Source: Zygnema cylindricum (Eukaryota > Streptophyta > Zygnematophyceae > Zygnematales > Zygnemataceae). Taken from it: a DNA stretch of 64,000 bases. The stretch is taken from the NCBI GenBank assembly GCA_037447655.1, contig JBBHKE010000303.1, positions 64,001 to 128,000 of the forward strand, read 5' to 3'. Made by a program: the position numbers and the translations under genes. The notes beneath the pieces were generated by a model. That model did not search any database, was not told the DNA's origin, and worked only from the letters and a program-made list of their open reading frames with translations. Shown piece by piece: positions 36,146-46,016 of this stretch (positions within the stretch are counted from its first letter, which is position 1; every line of letters starts with the position of its first letter).

Positions 36146-36977
36146 TGTTTTCTCATTACTTAGAATATTTTGTGAAAGTCTAATTCAGTATGTACCAGAA
36201 TTAATGTTACAGTGAACAGTGAGGGAGTTCACGGTGTGACACACTTCAAGACACGCGTCGGTAAATGAGACACTCTACAATGATCCGTTCGCACTATTCA
36301 GATTTACCATAAAGACCGAAGTGTCACATAAAAGTTTCATCTTGGATGAAATTTCGAAATGAAAGACGGTGAAGATTTGCTGCCGACGAAAGGTGGTCAT
36401 CCGGGACCACGTCTGTAATTATCTGACGTGTTTGTACACGGTGTACTGTGACGTTACTTATCTCCAGTTTGTACAGAAGCTTGTTTTGTTTGATTAGTGT
36501 CTCATTTCAGATTCATTCTATATGACATACCTTGACACATTCAGGTATCCTCTTTTAGATAGTAGATATTATTGATGCATGGCTGGTATGCCTCCTTTGT
36601 TTAGTTAGGGCAGTATGTTGCTACTAGCTCTTGGAAGAATGGATCTTTTAGGTATAAGAATAGGACTTAGCCATTTCAGAATTAGGAACTTGTTGTATCA
36701 AAATTATACTGTGACATTTTTGATATCCTCTAACTGAGAATATATCTCAGATCTATTTGCAGATTTCTGTGTAAATTTGCGCTTGTGTTCCTTTGTATAT
36801 TATTTGCATTGTGTCAGATTTGTAGGCCATTTGGTTGCCTAAATTATCTTTGGTTGTGTTCCAAAGTTGTATGTATTTTTTTGAGCATCTGTGAGAGCTT
36901 CTTGCTTATCTTAATTCTGTGATGACTACTCGAGCATCATCTTCATCTTCAGTTGGTGTGGTAGTCACAAAACAACA
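36146..36977 (+). repeat. LTR of copia W
   Basis: 832 bp, TGTTTTCTC..AAAACAACA. A polypurine tract lies before it and a primer-binding-like site after it (36978-36992, 'ggtcacaggcccacc', a diverged form of the X1 site), so internal sequence occurs on both sides. As in family Y, the gag start (ATG at 36922, Ser-rich 'RASSSSSVGVVV') lies inside the LTR. Confidence 0.65.
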
Positions 36978-37003
36978 GGTCACAGGCCCACCCTCACGGA
37001 TCC

Positions 37004-37013
37004 NNNNNNNNNN
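37004..37013. other. Assembly gap, 10 N
   Basis: Ten N bases. Real missing length is unknown; a fixed 10-N filler is likely. It falls inside the gag of copia W. Confidence 0.98.
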
Positions 37014-37149
37014 CCGGCCTCAACGACTACATCAATAATTCAAACCTTCTCGAGGCCATAGGTGGTGACGTAGAACCATGTGCGGCATAGGTAATTCAAA
37101 TTTTAAAGGGCAGGACAAACAACAAGATGTTGGTGGCAGTTGGTCAGCG
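37014..37149 (+). pseudogene. Copia W gag fragment
   Basis: Reads 'GLNDYINNSNLLEAIGGDVE', then a stop, then 'VIQILKGRTNNKM'. The position relative to the primer site and the gag-like pattern suit the N-terminal region of a copia gag. It is truncated by an X LTR fragment on the right and the N gap on the left. Confidence 0.45.
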
Positions 37150-37264
37150 TTTTTGTCTGCCAGGGTGGCAGTTATCTTTGCTTAAACACAAAGGGGTCAG
37201 GATTATCCTAGAGGCTTCTTGGAAGCTGTCCACTCTGAGGACTTATGGAGGTCTCAGAGTTACA
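37150..37264 (+). repeat. Terminal 115 bp of an X subtype b LTR
   Basis: Reverse complement of 20821-20930, nearly identical, ending exactly at the LTR 3' terminus 'ctcagagttaca' (37264). Confidence 0.75.
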
Positions 37265-37380
37265 GTGAGCGCTTAAGAACAGCTGTTTGGTAGGATTCTT
37301 GATAGCTTCTGAGAGTGTATCATGTCTACTTCTACTACTATTGCTGCTCCTCCACCTGCACCGGTGGTTGTAGAACAACA
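37265..37380 (+). repeat. Terminal 116 bp of a Y LTR
   Basis: Starts 'gtgagcgcttaagaacag', carries the gag ATG at 37321, and ends exactly at the LTR terminus 'gtagaacaaca' (37380). G1 protease sequence follows without spacer. Confidence 0.8.
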
Positions 37381-37879
37381 AACAGGACGGGAAATTTTAA
37401 ACTTAATGGATACGGCGTGTACCAAGATGCAGTGGTGGATACCGGAGCTCTTCCAAACTTAATAACTACATCAGCAACTCCGGCCAAAAATTAGTCCAAG
37501 TGACATATGCTTAAGCACAGTCAGCAGTGGCAGCCAACCAGTATATGGGATCATAAAAGCCATGGAAATCGAATTTGCTGACGACGCAGGCCAGCATGTG
37601 CAGATTCGGCTTCCCTTCCTAGTGGTTGAAGGTAAGCAATTTGAAATTTTGTTGGGTATGGCTACGTGGACAAGGTTGAACATGGAGTTGAGCGTATGGA
37701 AGGAACAAGTTACAGTCTCAGACCTTGAGGATCCGGAAGGCACAAAAGTGGTGGTCCCCTTAGATTTGTGGAACCGGGGAAAAACGACTGTTCCGGTGTC
37801 TGGATGCTATCCCGTCTACTCTGCCTCAACCCCCTCGGAGCTGTTCAAATACTCTAACGATATCGCTGATTCTATCTAG
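37381..37879 (+). pseudogene. G1 aspartic protease
   Basis: 'DAVVDTGALPNLI' (37426-37464) carries the catalytic D-T-G-A of retropepsins. After a one-base slip in an A5 run (37486-37490) the frame continues to 'FLVVEGKQFEILLGMATW' (about 37615-37670), the conserved hydrophobic-I-L-L-G-x-x region, and ends at a TAG (37877-37879). The whole would be a typical retropepsin-like domain of about 150 residues. When functional it would process the polyprotein. Gag upstream is absent; a Y LTR end abuts it. Confidence 0.72.
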
Positions 37880-39107
37880 CAATTCCCTATTTCTTAGCGG
37901 TGGGAAAGGGAGTATCAGAACCGATTGCTACAGATGGCCACACTTCGGCGGGAGGTGGGAAGTGGACAGGAGCTTGGCTGCAATATCACCCAAAGCAGCA
38001 AAAGTCCCCCGGTCGGAACTTCCAATGGTTCCTAACAAAGGGAAAGACTTTAATCGACAAATGGTGTCACTACAAATCCCGCTTTCAGGACTTAGGATCC
38101 TATCCCTATTTTCTGGCATTAGTTCCGATCTGGAAGCTGTCCTGAAAGCTGGATACCAAGTACAAACTTACTCGGCAGTCGAGATTGACCCCGACGCCCG
38201 TGCAGTCAGTGAGTACCTCCTGCAACAGCTGCACCAACTTTACCCACAGCAACTCCCGATGTCCGCCATGTCTAACTCTCATTGCACGCTTCCCCAAAAT
38301 GTGGATAATATCACGGATTCCCATTTGGAAAAGCTCGGAAGGGTAGACTTAGTGGTCGCTGGATGGCCATGCCAGGGATATTCGTTAGCAGGACAGGGCC
38401 GAGGACACCAGGACGTCCGTAGCAGAACTTTCTTTCAAATGACCAGACTAATAACAGGGTTACAGGAACGCCAGGACACACCAGTGGGGTACGTCTTGGA
38501 GAACGTTCACCCCACAGATGATAAGAGATAACAGGTAGTCAACAGCTGGAACCAAGTGACCAAGGTTCTAGGGACTCCCATAGTTTTTGATGCAGCTCAG
38601 ATCAGATCGAGAGCCCACAAAGTTCGGGCATATTGGACCAACTTGGTTCCTCTTCCAATCCTCCAACAGCTGTTGAGAACACAGGTTCCAGATCCCAACA
38701 TCACGGTCCAACAGATCCTCGGACCGGGGAGAATGGCCACACCGGCGATCACAGCCGACAAAGCACCCTTCATTTGTTGTAATAAGCCTGGATATCCACG
38801 GAGGGCCCTACCAACTCTGGTATCTTTTCCTATCAGCCACGCTTACCGAAAGGGCGCACCAGGAATGATCTTTGACAGTACAACCGCCACGTGGACAGCG
38901 CCGAATATTACAGAACGGGAACTAGCAATGGGGTTTCAACAGGGAATCACAGCTGCGCCAGGGGTATCGGCCTTAAAAAGGTGCAGATTAATCGGACAGA
39001 GCATGGATTTAAATGCAATTTCCTGGGTGCTGAAACATTCTCTGGCTTTCTCAAGCCTTCAGTCTCCAGAATCACGGACAACATACCTTCAAGCTCCACA
39101 GTTGTGA
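37878..39107 (+). pseudogene. Cytosine-5 DNA methyltransferase domain, DNMT3-like, inside G1
   Basis: One frame, open from 37878, with a single premature TAA (38529-38531) and a terminal TGA (39105-39107). Motifs in canonical order: I 'LRILSLFSGISSDLEAVL' (SAM binding, 38090-38143); II 'AVEIDPDA'; IV 'VVAGWPCQGYSLAGQ' with the catalytic Cys codon at 38370-38372; VI 'GYVLENV' with Glu at 38499-38501; VIII 'IRSRAHKVRAYWTNL' (38598-38642); X 'RLIGQSMDLNAISWVL' (38985-39032). The unpermuted order excludes DRM-type enzymes; 'RAHKVRAYWTNL' recalls the 'AHRARYFWGNL' of DNMT3. No BAH, chromodomain or ADD is seen. It lies between protease and RT in the same strand and frame as the RT, so it belongs to the retroelement. 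Expected role: methylating cytosines, perhaps of the element's own DNA. Dead in this copy. Confidence 0.9.
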
Positions 39108-39110
39108 GCC

Positions 39111-40948
39111 ATGCAAGCAACTCTAAAGCTTGAGGGGGGGAGAGAGACAAGGAGGGAAAAATTCACATTCACCACTTCCTCAGTGGGGGGGAGAAATGGC
39201 ACACTGGACCCAGGAGTTTCTTTAGTGGGGGGGAACGGAGTCTCTGAACAGGACAGCTTAGAGGAAATTGTTAGCAGCAGCGTGTTAACAGCCGAACAAG
39301 GGACAGACCCACAGGTAGAGCTGACCTTCGACATCTCTCTCTTGGGTAGACCACCGGAAGCATTGGCGGCAGTGGAACCCGGGAAGATGGACTGGACTCT
39401 AGGTGAACAGCGAGACCCACAGCAGAAAGCCTGGCTCTCCAAGCTGTTAGAAGAGAACTGGCAGGTGTTCGCCTGGTGTGACACCGATGTAGGGATCTAT
39501 AAAGGGACTCCTTTTCGGATTGACCTGATCGACGAGACGGCTACTGTTTGGCAGAAACACTACCCTCTCAGTTTCAAGGAGAAGGAGTTCATCACTTCAA
39601 AGGTGTAGACTTTGGTGGAAGTTGGGCTGGTTCAGGAGAGTACAAGACTACATGGGTTTGCCTCACCAACCGTGCTCCCGCTAAAGAAAGACTCCTCCAA
39701 AAAAATTGTAGATTTCCGGATGTGTGGGGACTATCGGATGCTCAACGCGGCGACTGTCTCCGACCGTTATCCTATGTCTACCTCGGAAGAGATCTTCGAC
39801 TCTCTTACTACGGCCACCATTTACTCCATTTTGGGTATGAAAAATGGATTCCACAAGATTGCAATGGAGCCGAAACACCGAGAGAGGACTACTTTTTGGG
39901 CCGTATCCAGGCTATATGAATGGCTGTACATGCCATTTGGCCTCAAGAATGCACCTCCCAAATTCCAACGGGCCATGGACGAGGCTCTCCGGGGAATTGA
40001 TTTCGCACGGTGTTATATCGACGATGTTGTCATTTTCTCCAAGACATTCGAAGAACACTTGGAGCACATACAGATCGTTCTCCGGGCACTCCAAGCAGTG
40101 CGCTTGAAGTGTCACCCGAGGAACGGCATCTTTGGGGTGCAGAAAATTATTTATCTGGGTCATGAGGTGACCCCCGGGACAGTGGGTCCCCACATGGTTA
40201 AGGTGGCAGCCGTAGACGCTCTTCCACCCCGCATGACATTTCTGCTCTTCGTACTTTCCTGGGCCTTGCCAACTATTACCAGCGGTTTATTCTTGAATTT
40301 AGTAGCCACGCTCAGCCATTGAATCAATTGTTGCGAAAAGACCAGGAGTGGCAGTGGAAGGAAGTACAGCAGATAGCGTTCCAATTCCTGAAGAATTCCC
40401 TCAAACAGCATCCTGTGCTCCGGATGCCCGATCACCAGCGGCCTTTTCTCCTTTATACAGATTGGAGCACGTTTGGATTCGGAGCAATTTTGGCTCAATT
40501 GGACGACGCAGGGGCTGAGTATGTAGTTGCCTACGCAAGCCGGAGTAATAACAGAGCCGAAGGGAATTACAACAGTTACCTTGGGGAATTACTCGTCGCG
40601 GTTTGGGCCATCTAGCACTTCCGGCCTTACCTCTATGGAGTACACTTCACCCTTATTACGGATCACTAGCCCCTCAAATGGATCATGGAGAACAGTAAGT
40701 TGACTGGAAAGCTGGCCAGATGGGTTTTCATTTTACAGGAATATGAGTTCAGCATCATCCATAGAGCCGGGGTGATTCATGGGAATGCCGACGGACTCAG
40801 CAGGAATATGGACCCTTCCACCAGAGACTCTACAGGCGCGCGACATGACGAGGACCCTGAGCTCAGCCTGGGACTTATCCGAGCTTCCTCTGCTTTTATT
40901 TGCTGCCTCGAGCCGAAGGAGAACTGTCAACTTTTGCTGCAGATGTAG
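39111..40948 (+). pseudogene. G1 reverse transcriptase and RNase H
   Basis: The frame continues from the methyltransferase after TGA-A. A linker of about 110 residues leads to 'GTPFRIDLIDE' (39507-39539), the usual pre-RT element. After a TAG (39606-39608) come 'RMCGDYRMLNAAT' and 'LYMPFGLKNAPPKFQRAMD', Y-I-D-D at 40014-40025, and 'IIYLGHEVTPGTV'. A frameshift near 40225 gives 'FLGLANYYQRFI', then RNase H: 'FLLYTDWSTFGFGAIL' (D), 'NYNSYLGELLVAVWAI' (E), 'GVIHGNADGLSR'. TAG stops at 40613 and 40666 replace codons that are Gln in relatives ('H-Q-P-L' type). This makes cDNA and degrades template RNA in intact elements; non-functional here. Confidence 0.85.
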
Positions 40949-42165
40949 AGGGGCATGCCCCCATTGGAGCCAGCCGGAACGATATATGGAATGAGAGCGA
41001 TTCCCTCCAATCTATCCAGAAGGGCTCTCCTCTATCCCACCTTGCGGGAAGTCAATTGTCCCGTGTTCAGAACCGAATGGCGGCTTATGAATGGGACCGA
41101 GGCATCCTTCTTCGAAAATGGGCCGATGGGACGAGGAAAGTGGTTCCTCCTCCGGCAGATCAGGAAACGCTCATTGTTCGGCTTCACCAGCAATGCGGGC
41201 ACTTCGAACAGAAACGAACCACCTCGCTAGTCACAGGGTCGTATTGGTTGCATGGGTTGCGGGCCTAGGTCAATCGTGTGGTGCAGACGTGCCCTTCCTT
41301 TGACCGGGTAAAAGCAGTTTTTGACAAAAAGGGTGGGACTGAGCTTCACTCCCTCCCCATCCGGGGGATGTTTTACAGATGGTCACTGGATCTGCTAGGA
41401 CCACTTCCCATTAGCCAGAGGGGGGACCATTTTGTTCTGGTCATGATTGAACACTTCTCTAAGTGGATTGAATTGGTGGTTCTTCCCCGTAAAGAGTCCA
41501 AAGCAATCGCAGACGCATTCTTGCAGAGATTGTTCTCTCAATTTGGAGCCCCAGCCGAAGTTCTGACGGATCAGGGGTCTGAGTTTGCCGGAGAATTTTC
41601 TAACCTTCTGGAGAAGTGCCTCATTGACCACAGGTTAACCAGCCGAGACCACCCCCAAGCCGACGGCTTGGCCGAGAGGTGCGTACAGATAGTGAAGCGG
41701 TCACTACGGAAATATGCGGTTGAAGAGGATTTGGGGGAGTGGGACACACGGGTGCCTTGGATTGCCATGGGGTACAGGTTCAGCAGGCAAGCATCTCTCC
41801 ACTCCTATAGCCCTTACTTCATTCTCTTCGGCCGACATCCCATCCTACCAGGGGCTGCGTCGGCTCAAGCGATTGTTCTTCCGGAGATGGACCACCAGGG
41901 TACTGTAGAGAAACTGATTGCCGACCGGGCTAAGGTATTTCAGCGGGAAATACCTCTGGCCATGGGCAATTTACAAGTTGCTCAGCATAGAGATCAACTC
42001 TGGTATTCCCAACGAAGGAGCGGCAATTATGTCCCCCGGCAACGTCGATTTGTGCCCGAGGATTTTGTGTATCGCATGCAACAAAAGAAGGATACTTTGG
42101 ACATTTCGGCCGGACGAGTGATTCTGAAAGTTGTTGAGGTCTCAAACAAAGGGGATCTTACCTAG
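40949..42165 (+). pseudogene. G1 integrase
   Basis: Reading switches to another frame (open from about 40900). Zinc-binding region 'LHQQCGHFEQKRT' supplies the two His; the Cys pair is 'QTCPSFDRVKA', where the second Cys is replaced. The core has D in 'WSLDLLGPLP' (41381-41410), D in 'VLTDQGSEFAGEF' (41560-41598) and E in 'DHPQADGLAERCVQ' (41650-41691). A TAG at 41266 splits zinc domain and core. The C-terminal part runs to 'GDLT' and a TAG at 42163-42165, after which the frame stays open into the PHD finger. It would insert cDNA into the genome when intact. Confidence 0.82.
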
Positions 42166-42441
42166 GAAGGGAAGGATGGCCGCAAAATTAAAGAAAATCA
42201 GATCAATGTGGCCCCTTGCCATCTGCGAGGGTTAGAGGATGAACCCACTTTCCACCTCACTTACTTTGCAAACCCTCCAGCCTGTTCCTCTGCCTGCCAT
42301 GTGTCCTTCGTACCCAACCTCCTGTTGGTGTGTGAACGCTGTCACCAGGGGTGGCATGACTGCTGCCTACCTCTGAATTGGGAGCCCCTCTCTTAACCCG
42401 CAAATCCGTGGTTCTGTGGGGAATGCGAGTTTGGCGGCTAA
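42166..42441 (+). pseudogene. PHD-type zinc finger at the C-terminus of the G1 integrase
   Basis: In the same frame as integrase, after its TAG: 'CSSACH', 11 residues, 'LLVCERCHQGWHDCCLPL', 'NWEPLS', a TAA (42394-42396), then 'NPWFCGECEFGG' and a stop at 42439-42441. The spacing C-x3-C..C-x2-C-x4-H-x2-C..W-F-C-x2-C is the C4HC3 signature of a PHD finger, including the Trp two residues before the last Cys pair. PHD fingers usually read histone H3 tails. Many gypsy elements have a chromodomain at this place, so targeting of integration is the natural inference. Confidence 0.78.
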
Positions 42442-42485
42442 TCTGTCTAATCCTCTTAGTCACGTGGGACTAAGATGGGGGGGGA

Positions 42486-42690
42486 AATCTGGGGGGGTAC
42501 AGGGTACTTTTCTTTTCCACTCCATTCCTCCTTACTATCTATGCATATCCCTAGAGGGGGGGTAATGGGTAGAGATGGGCATTGTCACGGATCCGGGGAA
42601 GCATCAGCATTTGGGGTGGATTGCAGGTTTCTCATGCACACCTCCTTGGACATCTTACCTGAACCTCCCGGTTCCCAGGCACGCTCGACA
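42486..42690 (+). repeat. 205-bp direct repeat, copy 1, downstream of G1
   Basis: From 'aatctgggggggtacagg' to 'aggcacgctcgaca'. About 95 percent identical by eye to 43880-44087. It starts just after G-rich polypurine-like runs, as an LTR would. Confidence 0.75.
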
Positions 42691-43879
42691 GTTGTCAAGC
42701 TCGTGTGCATCTTCGGCACATTTGCACTCGTAGGAGTTCCGGGGCCTCATTCCACTTTGTACGGACTCTAGCGTTCAGAAAAGGAAGAGGAAAACTAGCC
42801 GGATCAGGTCTTTATATTTTCACTCTGGAGCCCTACGCAATTTAGTTCACCTTAAACGGAGGCCGAACGGCGGAGTTAGTCCGTTGCAAAGTGTCTGCTC
42901 CATTATATTGTGTGTTCTATGTAGCTCTAGTAGAGGGATACATTAGAGAACGACACGTAACATTTGGGATTATCCCGTAGATCCTACTGTTAGCTGTCAG
43001 TAGGATGTTAGTTTAGGCCCTACATCCGGGCAAAGCATTAATGAGTTTGGGTCAAAGTTAGGCGGTTTTACGTCGAGTCAGAACTTTGTTTCCATTTTGT
43101 GTATTATAGGAGGACCCTCGGCCGCTAATCCAGCCGGAACCAGTCGTCTAACTTTTAGCCCTGAGTGTAGTACAGTCTGTTTTGTTTTATGTCAGGACGA
43201 TAACAATTGCTGGCCGCTGATTGGCCTGTCACATTGTTTTGACTTTGGAACTTGCAGTAGGACAAACTCTGGTTGTATAAGGCACTTGGGGCCGAAGGAG
43301 ACAAGTTGCTTTTTCAGTACTGTCTCTTGAGAAAACCTCAAAGAATTAAATCAATCTTTCTGTTTGAGAACGGTTGCATTGTGTCGTTGACTCTATTGCC
43401 ATCTTTGTTTTGGATTGTCTTTTGTGGAGACCGTAGCACGGGTGGGTAGTTGGCACTATCTCCTCTTTGGGCGGTTTGGACTTTCGCTGTTTGAAACTAA
43501 GTAGAGTCTTGTCGGATCCTTGCCGTGGAACCGAGAGGGGTGAGGGAGACTCATACCTGTCATCGGGGCCATTGGGAGAGGTTTTCTTCTACTGAGTTTG
43601 GTCATCGTTGCAATCCGGGGTATGAGAATTCGCTTCACCATTATCATTTATTTCTATCTTTAATTCCATTCTCTGGGGCAAGGTGATATTGTTTAATCTG
43701 AAAAGCCGATATTTGTTATTTTTATATTTCTGCGTGGGAGTTATTTGCACACTCTTGTGGTCATCTTTGGGTTTGTCCGGAGTTTTTGCGGAAAGGATCG
43801 GACGACTCTCATTTCCTCCCTGTTCTTTGGAGAGTAGCTGGGAGTGTGGCATTTAGTGGGCTTCCAGCGGAGTAGCACG
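42691..43879 (+). other. Spacer between the two 205-bp repeats, putative LTR of G1
   Basis: No coding sequence is recognised. A TATATTTT box lies near 42813 in 'gtctttatattttcactc'. The segment could be the body of a long G1 LTR, or the inside of a small non-autonomous element bounded by the repeats. Confidence 0.4.
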
Positions 43880-44087
43880 AATCTAAGGGGGTACAGGGTA
43901 CTTTTCTTTTCCACTCCATTCCTCCTTACTATCTATGCATATCCCTGGGGGGGGGGGGTAAATGGACAGAGATGGGCATTGTCACGGATCCAGGGAAGCA
44001 TCAGCATTTGGGGTGGATTCCAGGTTTCTCATGCACACCTCCTTGGACATCTTACCTGAACCTCCCGGTTCCCAGGCACGCTCGACA
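43880..44087 (+). repeat. 205-bp direct repeat, copy 2
   Basis: Matches 42486-42690 with a few substitutions and a longer G run (43948-43959). It is followed immediately by copia V RT sequence, so its right edge is an insertion breakpoint. The long open frame that appears to fuse it with the RT is fortuitous. Confidence 0.75.
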
Positions 44088-45386
44088 AGGGAGGGGATAG
44101 ATTATACGATGACATATGCACCGGTTGTTAAGTTTGATTCTTTGAGGATGATTATTGCTATTGCCGCTGCCGGCAAAAAACACATTCACCAAATGGACGT
44201 AGAGACGGCGTTCTTGAATGGTGACTTAGAGGAGGAGGTTTATATGAAAGTTCCTGAGGGAGTAGTGTCGAAGGAGGGGAAGGTATGGCGGCTGCGAAAG
44301 TCCTTGTACGGACTAAAACAGGCACCGCAGACTTGGTATTTAGGATTACACAAGGTCCTTACTGAATTTGGATTCGTCCGAATAGTTTCAGACTTTGGAG
44401 TTTACGTAAATGGTGAGGGGGAAGATCAAATTATATTTTCTGTCTACGTGGATGATTTCTTGATGATATGTGACAAGTTGACGCGAATCGCGGAATTGAA
44501 GGAGTACCTACGTCTACATTATAAAGTCACAGATTTGGGGGACGTACGATATATTCTTGGAGTGGAAGTTTTAAGGTACGATAATGGAGATATTAAATTG
44601 TCGCAAACGCAATATTGCAAAGAAGTACTAACTAAATTTGCTATGTTGGACTCTAAGCCGGTTTTGACACCACTAGATTCCAAACTACAATATCGCAAAT
44701 TTGAGGAGGAGGAAACTGTCCACGTGCCCTATCATGAGGCCGTTGGAAGTTTAATGTATTTAAGTGTGGCCACGCGACCGGATATTTCAGCCGCAGTTTC
44801 TGTCGTGAGCCGATTTTGTCAAGCTCCTAAAAAGATTCATTGGGAGGCCGTGAAGAGGATATTTCGTTACCTTGCATGTACGGTCGAGATTGGTTTATTG
44901 TTCCGATCTGGACGGACATCTTTGGAGTGCGTGGGATATTGTGACGCAGATTGGGGTGGAGATTTTGATACATGAAAGTCAACGTCTGGATATGCTTTTG
45001 TCTTTGGCGGCGCGGCACATTCTTGGAGTTCACGACTCCAACCAACTGTCGCATTAAGTTCAACTGAAGCATAATATATGGTTGCGTGTCATACGTCTAA
45101 GGCGTCGATTTGGATTAAGGAACTACTTGGAGAATTGGGGATTTCAATTGGCTGTATGAAAATATTTTCTGACAGCATGAGTTCTATGGCATTGGTGAAT
45201 AATCATGTCTTTCACAAAAGGACAAAACATATTAGGATTCAGTGGCACTTCGTACGCGATTTGGTCACGGCAAATGAAGTTGAATTTTTGTATGTTTCGA
45301 CGTTGGAGGAAGCTGCGGATATGTTGACGAAAGCCGCGGCTTATGATGTACTTTTGAGGGGGAGACCTAAATTAGGTTTGATGTGA
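44088..45386 (+). pseudogene. Copia V reverse transcriptase and RNase H, 5'-truncated
   Basis: Begins inside RT: 'YTMTYAPVVKFDSLRMI', 'IHQMDVETAFLNGDLEEEVY', 'LRKSLYGLKQAPQTWY', Y-V-D-D at 44445-44456, 'YILGVEVLRYD', 'GSLMYLSVATRPDISAAV'. RNase H follows: 'GYCDADWGGDFDT' (D), a TGA at 44973-44975, 'VALSSTEA' then TAA (45074-45076) near the catalytic Glu, 'IFSDSMSSMALVNN' (D), 'KRTKHIRIQWHFVRD', end at 45386. Only two stops and no frameshift were seen, so it is younger or better kept than the Y copies. It belongs to a different copia lineage. Integrase, protease, gag and 5' LTR are missing. Confidence 0.88.
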
Positions 45387-45410
45387 TGATTACAAGTTTG
45401 AGAGGGGGAT

Positions 45411-45998
45411 TGTTAAGTCAAAGTTTGTAATCAGCCGTCGCGGTCTGTCGCGCGGCCGACTATTCTGTCTTTTTCAGTCAAAGTTGTAGTCGGCCGTCGC
45501 GGTCTGTCGCCCGGCTGGCTAAATTATCGTTACGTTAAGTTAGTGGGCTAATTTGTCGTTACGCTAAGTTAGTGGTCCCGGGTGGTTTTATTTACTCGTG
45601 TAGTGGATTATAGTTTTCGTGGTTTCGCGGAGATTCAGTTTGACGAAGACCACGTTATGTTGAGTTTGGTGTGTACGGTTAGTATGTATGTTTTGTCTTT
45701 AGTTAATTTTGGTTGTACGTGTGAGTTGTACCGGCAGTTCTTTGTGTTTCGCTGTTGACGCAAATTGACAGGTACGCACTTAGTGCGCACTATATGATTT
45801 GGGTTGATTTGTAGTTTGAAGTAGTGACGTCACAGTAACTGTACTATATACTGCAGATTAGAGGGAGTAGGAAGTAATCTTTTATGGGAGAAAATGTCTA
45901 TGAAATATATTGGCTTTTGTGGACAGTTCGTTCTCGTGTGATAATTTTTTTTTTTGCTTCCGTTGTAGTCTTGCACTCTGATTTTTTGTGTGAGATCA
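45411..45998 (+). repeat. 3' LTR of copia V
   Basis: Starts 'tgttaagtcaaagtttg' right after the polypurine tract 'ttgagagggggat'. Two near copies of 'agtcggccgtcgcggtctgtcgc' type (45430-45525) form a short duplication, as do 'gtcgttacgctaagttagtgg' words. A TATATA box is near 45845. The right end near 45998 is a guess. Confidence 0.6.
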
Positions 45999-46016
45999 TA
46001 TCAGGTGAGGGGGTCA

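Larger units (their letters stand above)
37381..44087 (+). mobile_element. Ty3/gypsy element G1 carrying a DNA methyltransferase and a PHD finger
   Basis: 5'-truncated (no gag, no 5' LTR). The body runs protease - cytosine methyltransferase - RT - RNase H - integrase - PHD finger (37381-42441). The order RT-RNase H-integrase makes it Ty3/gypsy. The 3' non-coding part has G-rich polypurine-like runs at 42474-42497 and a 205-bp segment repeated 1.39 kb further on, a candidate LTR region. GC content is visibly higher than in the surrounding copias. The exact 3' end is uncertain. Confidence 0.8.

Noticed and set aside
37962-39107. Bacterial restriction-modification methyltransferase or contamination
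   Set aside because: The domain is in frame with and embedded between gypsy protease and RT, no restriction gene is nearby, and motif VIII resembles eukaryotic DNMT3.
43962-44090. N-terminal extension of the copia V frame starting at 43962
   Set aside because: It is the second 205-bp repeat read in a fortuitously open frame; copia homology begins only after 44088.
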